Below, in pieces: positions 35,861-47,416 of a stretch of 64,000 nucleotides of DNA. The notes beneath the pieces were generated by a model. That model did no database searches and was not told the origin of the DNA. It saw only the letters and a program-made list of their open reading frames with translations. The stretch's first letter is position 1; every line of letters starts with the position of its first letter. This DNA is from Mucor racemosus (Eukaryota; Mucoromycota; Mucoromycetes; Mucorales; Mucoraceae). The position numbers and the translations under genes are program-made. The stretch is taken from the NCBI GenBank assembly GCA_027405735.1, contig JAPEHQ010000005.1:1364001-1428000 (forward strand), read 5' to 3'.

Positions 35861-37270
35861 ATGGCAAACGGTAAATTTTATAGCATCGATACATACTATC
35901 ATTATGATTAATTATGTAATAAGCAGCTGATTGGCAATCACAACTAAGTGTATTAGAAAAAAATACATACTTGGATTTTTTCCAAAAAGTAGATGCAGAC
36001 AACAAAGGTATCGTCTTACAAGACGAAGCTATGGAGTTTTTGAAGAAATCAGATATACCTCAAAATATACTGATGCAGGTAAAATTTAATATTAGCTTGA
36101 AGTTATTATTTCATTTACTAAGTTTATTATACAGTTTTGGAATGCTACTGATAATGATAGAAAAGGCTTTTTAACAGAACAAGAATTCTGCACAATATTA
36201 AAATTAATAGCTTGTGCTCAAAATGGTATCATGACGACTGAACCCATCTTGGCAACCAAAGGTAAATATTTGAATGTCCCGAAAAATTAGATAATTAAGA
36301 AGTGAATTAATCTTTATCAATAGCACCTTTACCAGAATTTAATGGACCTGGTTCAGCTAATAATGTCAATTCTCCATTTCAACAAACTCAAGCAAAAACT
36401 CCACAACAATCTCAAATGGCCTTACCTCAACGACAATCATCTGTTTCACACATGGATATTGTAAATCCAGAAGATAGACAAAAATATATTGGTTTATTTC
36501 AATCATTTGGACCGGTTAATAACATTTTAAGTGGTAATTATACTATTATATTTGGGTGGACATCAATTAACTTACTATGATATAATGATATAGGTGAAAG
36601 AGCAAGAGATGCTTTTATCAGATCGAATCTCCCTCCTGCCATCTTACAAAACGTTTGGACTTTAGCCGATACTCGTAGATCAGGAACATTGAATCAAACA
36701 GAATTCATCATTGCTATGCACTATATTGAAAATGCCATGAAGGGTATGACCAACTTGCCCTCCTCTTTACCCGCTAATGTATATGCTTCAGCAACAGGAA
36801 GATCAGTTCCAGCAGCTTCACCTCTTGTACGTAACAATACATTACCAGTGCATAGTCCTCCTCCTGTTCCTATGAGATCTCCAGTATTTAAAGGAGCTAC
36901 CACTACAAAAGTAGATATTGCCCCTGACGAGTATGCCAAATACAAAACATTTTTTCGTCAGTTAGATACTGATAACTCTGGTTATGTTTCAGGTGCGGAT
37001 GCAGTTGTATTTTTCAGACATTCTAAATTACCAGAATCAGATTTGGCTCGGATTTGGGATTTGGCTGATACTAATTCATCAGGTCATTTGTCAGAGCAAG
37101 AATTTGCTATTGCAATGCACATAATTAATCGAAGAGTTGCAGGTGGTGAAATCCCTGAATCTTTGCCTGCATTTAATTCTAGTAAGTAGTTTGAGTAACA
37201 GTATACAAGATAGGATTATTTTGATTCATTTATTTAATAGTTCCAGATTATAATCCACCTTTACAGCAGC

Positions 37271-37302
<32 letters not shown>

Positions 37303-38559
37303 AACATCGATCTTTTAGGTTTATCCTCTGATTTTACTGGAAATCCTGCACCACCTACTCCTAAACAACCTCAGCAATCACAATATAATAACAATGCTGA
37401 TTTAACCAGCACACAATCTACACTTCAAGCTGATATGACCGCTGAAAGATTAAGATCTCAAACTGCACAAAGCCAATTACATGTAGAATCACAAGCTGTA
37501 CAAGAGTTGCAAAGACAGATCGAACAACAAAAAGAAGAATTAGTCAAGCTAAAGAAGCAAGCAGATGATACAGAGAAACAATTAGAAGCTGAGCAAAAAC
37601 GTAGAGAGGAATTAACCAAGGAATTACAAATGTACAAACAGGAAGCTAAGCATTTTAATACTCGTATTGAAAATGCTAATGAAGAAACCGCCAAATTACA
37701 AAAAGAAAATGCAGAATTAGAAAAGGAAAAGCACACAAAGAGTGTAGAGCAATCATCATCTCAACCTGCTCCAGCAGCAGCTCATGATTTCTTTTCATTA
37801 TCTTCTGCACCACCAGCAAATAATCCTGGTGGATTATTTGCTAAAGTACAAGAACCTTCTTCATCATCCCCATTTTCACCTGTAACATCTAATCATACAG
37901 GTTCTACAGTCAATTCTCAACAACCAAAATTCGATCCATTTGCAGGATTTAAGGCAACTCAGCAAAAGCACTCTACACCAGTATCTCCTACTGTTTCATT
38001 GAATAAACTCAAGCAAGAAACTGAACAAAAGAGATCATTCACACCAACATCCAATGTAGAAATCAGTGATATTGAATCAAAGTTTCCTGATTTGAACACC
38101 ATGGAACAAAACTTTGCAACACCATCATCTCCTGTTCCTCCTACTGCCTCTTCACCAGCAGTTGCAGCTATAGGTAGTCCTTCCTTGTCAGCATCAGCAA
38201 CAAGTCCTAAACCTGATAATAGTCATTCATACAGTAACTTATTCTCAAAGCCTGCTGTTAGTCCATCTATTTCAAAATCGACACCTGCCAAGAAAGATCC
38301 CAATTCTAAATATGGATTTGATTTATCTGCTTTTGAATCACCTAGTGTAGCAACAGCATCTCCTTTTGAAACTAAAACATCTATGAAGGATGAATTAAGC
38401 TCATTATTTGGTAGTCCATCAACTAATAATGCTCAATTGCCAAATACAACAACTAGTCAAAATACAGGATTTGATGATATATTCGGTGCAAGTAATAGTA
38501 ATAATAACAACAATGCTGCAACTACAAATTCATTTGAAAACGTCTTTTTCCAGAAATAA
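35861..38559 (+). CDS. Ede1/Eps15-like EH-domain endocytic scaffold, about 801 aa
   Basis: Such proteins mark early clathrin-coated endocytic sites, binding NPF-motif adaptors through EH domains. Exons are 35861-35870, 35927-36078, 36135-36261, 36324-36533, 36594-37181 and 37241-38559. Three EH domains lie at about residues 10-100, 145-235 and 278-365. EH3 has a clear EF-hand loop (LDTDNSGYVSGADAV) and the hallmark LPESDLARIWDLADTNSSG. A poly-Gln tract of about 15 residues follows (370-385), then a coiled coil (about 427-530) and a long Ser/Pro/Asn-rich tail with FDPF and repeated phenylalanine motifs. No C-terminal UBA domain is visible, unlike yeast Ede1 and closer to a minimal Eps15 layout. 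The first intron ends in AAGCAG, so two in-frame acceptors three bases apart are possible. It is convergent with the ML-domain gene (41 bases). Confidence 0.92.
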
Positions 38560-38600
38560 TAATAAAACAATGAAATGAAATTTGTATGTGCAATAGGCTT

Positions 38601-39368
38601 TTATTTGTCTTCTATGAGTTGAAAGAATTTACCCCATCTTGAGCGACGCACACGGAAATCAACGCTAATCAATAAGCAAGCTAAAGGAGAATCTTCGGCT
38701 GTGAATGCATGAACTGAAACTAAGAATTTACCCTATTTTATGATCATATAATTAGTTTCTCTTGTAATGTTCCTGAAACACTTTGTTATTTACTTACTCT
38801 AGGTATTTCCTTTGGTAATGTGACCTTTTGTGTTACCTAGATCACTCTAAAGTTTAACGATTTCATCATATCTTTTGTACAAAATACACAGATACTTACA
38901 GTCAAATCACCCTTTTCTATAGGGCATTGCAATTCTACATCGTCTTTATTTTTATCTAGTTCATCACAAATGTCAAAATTTTTGCGCAATAACTGAACAA
39001 CACCAAGTTTGACGACAACATTAGCTTCTGAACCAATTTCGACTGTTTCTTTGACATAGCCAGAAGCCTCAATTGTCAATTCAGATCCAGCAGTAACGAT
39101 ATCAGGTGAAATCTTGATTTCCTTGATATCTAAAGCATATGTATCATCGCCTATGCGTTGTGTGAGATTTTCTATATATTAACATTTCTTGGAATCTTAA
39201 AAACTTACTGCAATCAACGATATGAACATTGCTTACAGCATGATGAGAATACAAAGATGAGGACGTTTGAAAGGTATAATCAGGCCAGTAAGAATATTTG
39301 CTAGCAGATACGAAAGCGGCAAAGCACGCTAATAAGAAAAGATACTTGAAACTTGATGTATAAATCAT
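38601..39368 (-). CDS. Secreted ML-domain (NPC2/PG-PI transfer type) lipid-binding protein, 200 aa
   Basis: It probably binds or moves sterols or phospholipids in the vacuole lumen or secretory path. Exons (transcribed order) are 39368-39209, 39171-38900, 38836-38798 and 38732-38601; the first intron is only 37 nt. The N terminus is a signal peptide (YLFLLACFAAFVSAS). The ML fold is shown by VDC…DIKEIKISPDIVTAGSELTI, the VKLGVVQLLRKNFDICDEL strand, a Cys pair around QCPIEKGDL, IPRGKFLVSVHAF and the terminal ACLLISVDFRV. Cys spacing and length suit the fungal phosphatidylglycerol/phosphatidylinositol transfer protein family. The exact ligand cannot be told. Exons 3 and 4 carry no start codon and were found by splice phase and motif. 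Confidence 0.88.
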
Positions 39369-40587
39369 GAGTTTTTTTTTTTTTTTTTATATAAAAGAAA
39401 AATATTGATAGATAAAAAGAAGTAAAAGCAAGAGGAAACAAGATAATCTCTTGATCCATGAGAAACTGGCTTTTTATTATGCAGCATCATTGGGGTCACG
39501 TTTGTAACATACGTCAAAAGATGTTGTTTGTTTATTGTTTTGTATACATATGATTGTTCTTACTATTATTACTCCTTATCTCCGTCATCTGCTATACTAT
39601 GTGCAGTAATTTTGTACGCTTTAAAGTTTCATTTATATAAATACAGGCACTTGATCCCTTCAAGTTGTTCTAGGATTGATGGTGCCGTAGATATTTGTAA
39701 CGCTTTTTTATTGACCGCTTTAGAACAGAGAAATCTTTTGAGCATGACCTAAATCAAGTATGTATAAAGCTTCATTTAACATGTAAAAAATAAAGAAGAA
39801 CTTTTCAATCTGTAGTTTACATGTTTATCATTTTTTCTCTGTTGGTTCTTATTGCTCATTGCTACGTGAAAATCCTTTAAAAAATCATGCTCACTTTGTT
39901 TTTTCGGAACATTTGAAACAACGAAAAAGAACTACCACTGTCGATCTATTTTGTACCTGTATAAATCAACAGTAAACTAAATTATATAGGCTTTAATTGA
40001 TAAAAACTGCAGCGTATTACATTAAATTATCTTGAATATGCAAAATATTCATATATATATATGCCTTTTAAATTGCTTTTTCAACGAATATCTACATTTA
40101 GATTTCATTTCAAAGAATTCTTTCTAATGATATCAACGATCATATATATAGTTGGACGCTGTAAATATAGTTTTCAGTGTCTTCAGAAAGTCAGTGTAAT
40201 TTTAAATGGCTATGAATTGTACCAATGAAGGGATGGTGATGGCTTATAGCTGCCGATATTACCCTTGACACTCAATTACCATATGTATTTTTCTGCTTTA
40301 TAATGAATTACTCAGCCTATATACTGATTGATGATGCGTCCTGAGTAAGACAATACCTAACAAAGAGCTTCATTACCATGTCTTGAATTTTACAGCTACT
40401 TGTTTTGGATTCATTAGTTGATTGAAACATCATGAATGAACACTTGGTGACTGGGGAAGTGTTATTAAATACCCGGCTAAATGTGTTGATTTAACATGAA
40501 AAAAATATTGCTTAATGATTTTCCTCACTTTATAACCACCTCGGCTCCTTATTTTTTTTAAAGAAAAAAAGGTTTACAACAATACTC
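39369..40587. other. Divergent intergenic region
   Basis: A poly(T) run (39371-39388) lies just before the ML-domain gene start and would be in its 5' UTR as poly(A). The rest is AT-rich with short frames of no character. The plus-strand leader before 40588 is T/A rich. No RNA genes or repeats were seen. Confidence 0.35.
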
Positions 40588-42367
40588 ATGAGTGATAGTG
40601 ATGAAGAGTATGGCCCTATTACAGCATCATGGGGCACTCAAGCTCCTGTTGAACCAGCAAAGCCAGAAGGTTGGGATTCACTTATTGATCCTAATGTTAA
40701 AGTTGGCCCAAACGATGTTGGTAGTGGTAATCTACATCGCCGTGGTACCAATTTTAAACCTATCAATGAAGAACTCATTTTAGCACAAAGAAAAAATATT
40801 CAGGTTCCAAAAAAAAAAATGTTGGAAGCTATTCGAGCAACTGAAATGACATTAGGTCTTCCAGAAACCAAAGAGAAACCGCGTAAAGCAAAGCCAAAGA
40901 AAAAATCTGGAAAACCAACTTTGGACAAATTTTCACATTCAAAACCACATGCACCTACTACAAATTATATACCACCACCGCCTTCAACGACTCGGCCACC
41001 GCCTCTTGCAACAGATGGAAACTCTTCAAGCTGGTTAAATACGAATTTAGTGGACACCCCCTTTTGGGAGAAAAAGATTAATGTAATCATTATATAAATA
41101 CATATAGATAGCAAACCTATTTATCAATATACGTTTTATGTAGGTTGCACCAACAACGACGATTAACACAAAGGTGGATAGCAAGACAATTGATAGCAAT
41201 GATTGGGCTTCAGCAGTAAAAGAAGTAACTTCAGATCAACCAGTGGCCCAAGATGATAGCCCTACAGAATGGACGATGTCTAGCAAGGTAAATCCTGAAA
41301 AGACTAAACCAGCAGCTTCGGTAACTTGGGGTTCCAGCAATAAAACAGATAATGCAGCAGTTGACAATTGGGGATCTGTCAAAACTCAGGGCTTTACAGA
41401 GAACAAAGGGAGATATGCCAAAGCCGGTAAGGCTAGAGAGGCAGAAGCACCAACTGATACTAATTGGGCATCTAATCAGCCCCAATCTTTGACAACAAAT
41501 AATCAATGGGCCAAATTTGATAAATCAAATAAAACCGAATGGCAATCTACAACAAATAATCGACAAACACCAGCGTCTAGAGATGCTCCTGCAGACACAT
41601 CGAATAATAATGACTGGGGATCAGGGAGTACGGATAATAATTGGGGAGCAACGAATAACAATAACTGGGCATCATCCAGTGCAACTACTAATACAACTAA
41701 TTATACAACTAATACATCGACCGAAAGCTGGGGATCAACTAATGGACAAAGTGGAAATTGGGGAGTTGATAGTGCAAATGAATCTTCTACAACTTGGGGT
41801 TCTACTACTTCCACTATAAATAATAATAGTGGCCAACATATACCTTCAGATAAACCATCATGGCTCAATTCTATACCCGATAAACAATCTCAATCCTCAC
41901 GCTTTTCTAATCCTCGTAAACAACGTTATTCCGAAGTGCCAATTGATATACCCGAGCCTGTGAATTATCGACGTGATGGGCGTATAACACCTCTTCGTAC
42001 AGCCCCACCACCACCGCCCGAAAACAGCCTATTAATTACTATAATGGTCGAAATGTCAGACACCATAAAAGTTCCAGTGGACATTCGAGAATTAGATGAC
42101 CCTTATCAGTTAGCGGTAGATTTTGGAACAAAGAATAACGTCAATTCACCAAAGGTGATTGACGCATTAACGAAACTTTTCACAGGGCAGAAAGAGTTAG
42201 GATTAAAAAAGAAGAATCAAAAATTACAAAGAAGAGTGCAACCTAAGAATTATGATAATGTATATAATAGTAATAATCAATCACCTCCCTCTAAATATTC
42301 TACGTATTCTCGACCATCGTCTACTGCTTCTTCTCCAACTCCATTTGCACGCAAAGTTTACTATTAG
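40588..42367 (+). CDS. WG/GW-repeat low-complexity protein, 572 aa
   Basis: Exon 40588-41082, intron 41083-41143, exon 41144-42367. The N terminus is acidic (MSDSDEEYGPITASWG) and followed by a conserved-looking helix-rich part (ELILAQRKNIQVPKKKMLEA) and a Lys/Pro segment. Residues about 185-400 are Asn/Ser/Thr-rich and carry about 18 Trp, eight of them as WG and spaced 10-25 residues apart (NWGS, TNWAS, DWGSG, NNWGA, ESWGS, GNWGV, TTWGS). The C terminus has a folded-looking basic module, SLLITIMVEMSDTIKVPVDI then RELDDPYQLAVDFGTKNN and a Lys-rich helix. Disordered WG/GW platforms are the hallmark of Argonaute-binding (Ago-hook) proteins, and Mucorales have active RNAi; that role is an inference. 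No named family was recognised for the termini. Confidence 0.75.
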
Positions 42368-43587
42368 TCAGTCCATGTAAATTGCTTATTAGATATAAAT
42401 ATCTACTTTTGTTTATATCCCCTCCTTCCTCTCCCCCATTTTCACGTACATAATAAACTATTTAATACCTCTACGCGGTTTATGGCTCGTGCTGCCATGA
42501 GCCTGTTTTACTTAATTATAAGAAGCTTTTCATCGTACTGTACCAATAGTTAGAATAATGTTTAATGATAATGCAAAGACAAATCACTAAATAACTATAT
42601 CGCTTTATATATATATATATATATATATATTCTTGTTCTCCTTTTCTTTCATTCTATTGTCCTCCTCCTCCTCCTCTTCCTTCTTCTCTTTAGTCGCTCT
42701 TCTTCCTCCTCTTTGTTTGGGTGTGCATCGTCTTTGTATGATTGTATTTATTTAATTTTGGCTGTGAAATACGGCCATATGATTTTAAAAATAAAGCGAT
42801 ATTTCAACATTTCAAAGAACGTATTACATAACACGCCTTATTTCAGCAATAAATATCCAAGGTTGTATATGTTGAGCTATTTTATACAGCTTAAATGTAG
42901 ATTGATCTGACTCGAGTATCATTGATATTTTGTCTTTATGTACGGTATGTGAAGTATTTAAATGTAGTGTTACATGACATTCATATTACATAATGGTTGT
43001 AGTACATTTTCCAAATGCCATTTTGGAAATTGGCATCTAGTAAGTCTTTACTGCGTTCATCCTAATATATTCCCTGTGTGTCCATTAAATAATAAACATC
43101 ACATCATATAATACTCTGTGGACCTCAATTGCTTTTATCGGATTCTGTTTGTTTAAAATCTGAAACAGCATGGATAACTAAATTATTTTTACGGAAGTGG
43201 TAGTCCGTCCTCTAGCTGCAGACACTGTAGCAGAGGTATTTTTCTATACCAATGGTTTGAATGTTACACTAGATCATTTTATAGGCTACATAGTGATCAT
43301 CATTTAGTGTAAGTTATATTCAAGATATAAAAAAAAAGAAGGATATCGAAAGATATCAGAGATCTAAAACATGATGGAAAATGGACATTGGGTTTGTTTT
43401 ATTAGTTTTTGGATTGGGTATCCTCACATAATAAATGAACTGGATTTCCTTTCACCTGGAAGGGGTCATTACATCAACCTTTTAAACGCCTTTTCAAAGC
43501 CATCAGCAGCTACTAGTACTTAAACCCAAAGGTTTTTCATTGCGTCTCTCTTTCTCCTTTTACTTGGTTATTTATCAAACCTAAACT
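42368..43587. other. Intergenic region with microsatellites
   Basis: A (TA)n tract of about 12 units (42607-42630) and a (TCC)n/CT-rich stretch (42658-42715) lie here. The 65-codon frame at 42713 is not credible. The CT-rich leader before 43588 suits a promoter or 5' UTR of the bHLH gene. Confidence 0.4.
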
Positions 43588-44329
43588 ATGAACACCAAAC
43601 AAGCTTCCACTATTTATGAAAGACGTTCACAATATCCTCTTCATGAGCGACTCATAGTTTACAATTCTGAATCAATGCAACGTATGATTGATAACAAGAA
43701 CAGTACTCCTATACCATTAACAAATCCCGCTACTTCTGCTTTTATGGTCAATGGTGTCAATATCCTCAATAAAAACAGTTTAGACAGTGATACAGTAATG
43801 CATCGCATTATGCAAAGAAGGCAAACACACAACAGAGTAGAACGTAGAAGAAGAGATCGAATGGTAAATTTCTCTTGTCTCATAATACCTTAATGCCATG
43901 TGAAACTCAAATTGACTTTTGTTATAGAACAACTTATTTAATGATTTATCAAAATGTCTGCCTGCACTGCAGCATAAGACAGACAACAATCGTGCTGATG
44001 TTTTGCAAGAAGCTATCGAGTATATCAAACGTATCAAAAATGAAAGCTATTATTTAAAGCATGGTGGTTCCTCTCAAATTCCTAATTTATATGAAGATGA
44101 TGCAGCGTCTACTACTAGTAGTAGTAGTAGTGAAATTGATTTGATTTTTTCGGAAAATTCAAATGCATTGATAAAGCAGCCTCACATACTTGCTACATCT
44201 CCTACAAACAATTGCTCCTTTGTCCATGAAACCGATCAATCCGAAAAATTGACAACCAGAAACAAGGGAAAGAAGCCAGTGATGACCCCACCACAGAGTC
44301 AATTTGAGTCTGTTTTGTCATTTCAATAA
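43588..44329 (+). CDS. bHLH transcription factor, 225 aa
   Basis: Exon 43588-43863, intron 43864-43927 (inside the basic-helix boundary), exon 43928-44329. After splicing the domain reads HNRVERRRRDRMNNLFNDL, then SKCLPALQ, a short loop, and ADVLQEAIEYIKRIKNE (about residues 80-140). His, Glu and Arg occupy the H-x3-E-x3-R positions of class B bHLH proteins, which predicts CACGTG E-box binding as a dimer. No leucine zipper extends helix 2. The remainder is Ser/Thr-rich and unstructured, with a short (Ser)n run. Target genes are unknown. Confidence 0.88.
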
Positions 44330-44503
44330 TTATCTGAATAAAAGTTATCGTGTATATGTCTCCATCATTTTTAAAAAAAACCAAATAGTTTGTTGCATGA
44401 TCCTTAATCGAGTAATAAATATATAGATTGTGGTGAAGTCATCAATGATATTCGCCTCTTCTTTGAAATTTTTCTATGCCTAAAATCGATTTAAAAATTA
44501 AGT
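44330..44503. terminator. 3' flank of bHLH gene
   Basis: AATAAA at 44337-44342 shortly after the stop codon is a probable polyadenylation signal. Repeat R2 copy 3 starts about 170 bases downstream. Confidence 0.45.
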
Positions 44504-45383
44504 ACCAAAATTGAGATATTAATTTTTTGTATTTGGAAGATAGATCCAGTTGGAAACTACTCTATATTTTTTGTTTCAGCAAAAAATATTGATTTTTCGT
44601 CGAGAAAATCATAATAATAGTTTACATTACAGCTTACAGCTTACAGCCTACAGCCTATGCTAACTGAGTTCCAAAATCGATTTGTGAAATCGACCAGGAA
44701 ATGATCCAAAAAAATAAATTCGTTTAATAGCTCATGAACCGCAAAGTAAGTCGACCTAGGGTATTAAATAGTTTTTGTATAGTTTTAAATTCTGCATCCA
44801 TTTAAATAAAAATTAGACAAACATTCTACATTAATTGTGCGTAAAATGTAATTGAAATTTTGCAGGTTTTTTGAAGATACACATAATTTTTTATAAGCAC
44901 ATTTAAAATATAATTAACTGAAATTATGCGCAACAAAATTATTTATTGATTGAGCTATTGCGGAACCTTCTAGCTGCATTTTTCGTAGAGAAAACAAGAT
45001 TTTTGTCAATTTTTTTTCAAATTCAGAATTTGGGATTAGGGTATACAGGGGAAAATTGAAGCTGAAATCGAGAATATGTTTTTCATCACACTTTTGAGGA
45101 TATCTCCACGAAAAATCGATATTTTAAAAAAAACTAAATTGATTCCAAGAGAGCTCAATGAGGTTGATGACACGAATGTAAAAAACATACTGCTCACTTT
45201 AACGAATATTTTGAAATTTACTACAAAAAAGTCAAAAAAATGAAAAAAAAATAAAAGTGCTCAGAATTCTTTTATACTGAAATATGTTATAGAGCGCTTT
45301 AAAACAAGTAAATTTTATTATTAAGAAGAGTTAGTATAGCTTAATTTTTTGAAGAGATATGAAGGTTCAAAATTTTTGAATAT
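44504..45383 (+). repeat. Dispersed repeat R2, copy 3
   Basis: Same order and orientation as 33733-34586, with high identity by eye; it has a short tandem CAGCTTACAGC expansion near 44630. It is the only large repeat found in the gene-rich right half of the window. Confidence 0.82.
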
Positions 45384-47416
45384 TAAGCAGTAAAAACGTA
45401 AAAACGCAAAGGCAGAGCTTTAAAGAATTTATTGAAGCTAAAAGCTTATGATGAATCAAAAAAGATTAATAAAGCACTTGTTTTGAACGTCTAAGCTGCA
45501 CGCTCATATTTGTTTCAATTATTTTTAATTGAAAAATGGTATGCTTCGATCTTAAATTGAGCCTATTATTATATAAAAGCTAAACATATTATGTTTATTA
45601 ATATTTTATGACATATATCTTAAATTTTATAGTTATGCTTGTTTATTTGTTTACTTGTTTAAAACGGCCAGTTATTTATTGATTTTTTAAATTTCTATAT
45701 GCTTATGATTTCGGAAGCATTGAAATACTTGCAAAATTTATGCAAATTATTACCTTGGATTATATTATTTATCTGATGCGTCATGGCATGAAGAATATTC
45801 AAAATTGGTAGAGCCATTAATTATTGAAAACAAGGCATCACCAATGGTGCTTTTGCCATCTTTGAACACTTCAGGTATAGGACATTCTTGCGTTATTCAT
45901 TTTGGAGCTTTGTAACTTTTAGAAAGTTGATTCCAAAATTAATCATATAGTACATATTTGAATTGTTTTTTACTTTAAAGTTATGTAATAAGCCCTTAAT
46001 TGTACGCATGCTTTAGATTTAAAGTTTTGGGATTTCATATAAGAAATACAGGGGAAAAAATACAATATGATTACTGATTCAGAGATTTGGATCCCTGGGG
46101 AAGAATATCAGGATCTAAAAAAAGATTCTTCAAGCTGCTTGCTTTCGAGCTAACAAGTTTTGTGGTCTCTCGATATTTGATATATACTGTAGATAAGTTT
46201 GAACACTATAATCAACGATAATAATAATAGAATTGATTATTTAAAGTAATTACAAAAACTACCAACAGTATATTGATAAATATCAATTTAATACACCTAG
46301 TAAATTGAGTTAAACAAAAATAAATTAAGCTAAATTGAATTAAACTAAAGAGATATTATAATTTTTAGGAATTTTCTGGATATTTATATGTTTTTTGGTT
46401 TGATTTTGCATTAAATTTTCTGTAATTTTTTTTGCGTTAAAATCTGATCCATACTTCATATTGTTACATTCACAACTATGCTTAGTAAACCATATCATTT
46501 ATTTATACATCATTTAATGATGTAGGAAACTGTTTATATCTTATTTTACTTTATAAAAATCTTGGCTAGTTCTAAATCTGAATCACTCCCATAAAAACGT
46601 AGTTATCGTGGCTCAGCTTACTTGATATATATTCGATAGAAAATTTTACGTTATCTATAGACATAAATGTCATGAAACACCTGTATACACTGTCATCTTT
46701 CCCGGTTGATCCTATCTACCTCTGATTTAATCCATAAAGGATGGGGATAGTGCAAACGTATGGCTTAAACCATATATATTGTATACATCACTTGACTTAT
46801 TCAATTCATCTAATTGTATATATATACTATTATTGCTCAAATGATTGTGCAATTGTAATAAACTAAAAATGCTTTCATAAATCAGAAATGACGGCATAAT
46901 TTATAAATAAATAATCCGGGAATCAACCGAACATTGTGAAACAATAAGAAACCTTTCCAGGCTTATCATTTGCATGTTTACAATTATACAATTGCGCCAA
47001 ATCCGAGTTGTTGAATATGCAGTGACAACATGCAAAATGATATTGTAGATATATATGTTGTGTATATATGTGTGTTATAACTGTAAAAAATATAAAAAAT
47101 ATGAATTAGGTAGTACAATATATACATGTAAATTTGCATTTCTCAAGGCATGTATTTCACAATTTGAGTTATACATAGAGTTTATATTTTATTGTTAAAT
47201 GTTGTCCCTAATAGTGAAAGAGAAAGAGAGGTGGGGGGACATTTTGCCAAGTTTTTTTTAAATTCGGCCGATTTACACCAAGAATGGAAATAATATTTTT
47301 CAATGTATATACGGCCCATTTACACCAAAAATGGAAATAGCATTTTTCAATATATATACGGCCAACTTCCTCTCCTTTTGTCTATATTTTAATCAAATAC
47401 ATATCAATTAACACAA
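45384..47416. other. Intergenic region upstream of P450, with an R1-like fragment
   Basis: A stretch at 46195-46310 resembles the 5' end of R1-C (18375-18470; ACTACCAAC…AATTTAATACA words). The last 150 bases hold a GGGG-containing purine tract and a 47-bp tandem duplication (47265-47363). No gene was seen. Confidence 0.4.
47265..47363 (+). promoter_or_regulatory. Two 47-bp tandem units bounded by CGGCC in P450 promoter
   Basis: CGGCC occurs at 47265, 47312 and 47359, exactly 47 bp apart. Each unit contains ATTTACACCAA(G/A)AATGGAAATA and TTTTTCAAT(G/A)TATATA. The last boundary is 54 bases before the ATG. CGG half-sites are typical of Zn2Cys6 regulators, but binding is not shown. Confidence 0.6.

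Noticed and set aside
42713..42910. 65-codon plus frame after the WG-repeat gene
   Set aside because: No motif, AT-driven composition, lies next to microsatellites.
46698..46718. CCCGGTTGATCCTATC, reminiscent of the start of 18S rRNA
   Set aside because: Only about 14 bases agree and nothing downstream resembles rRNA.
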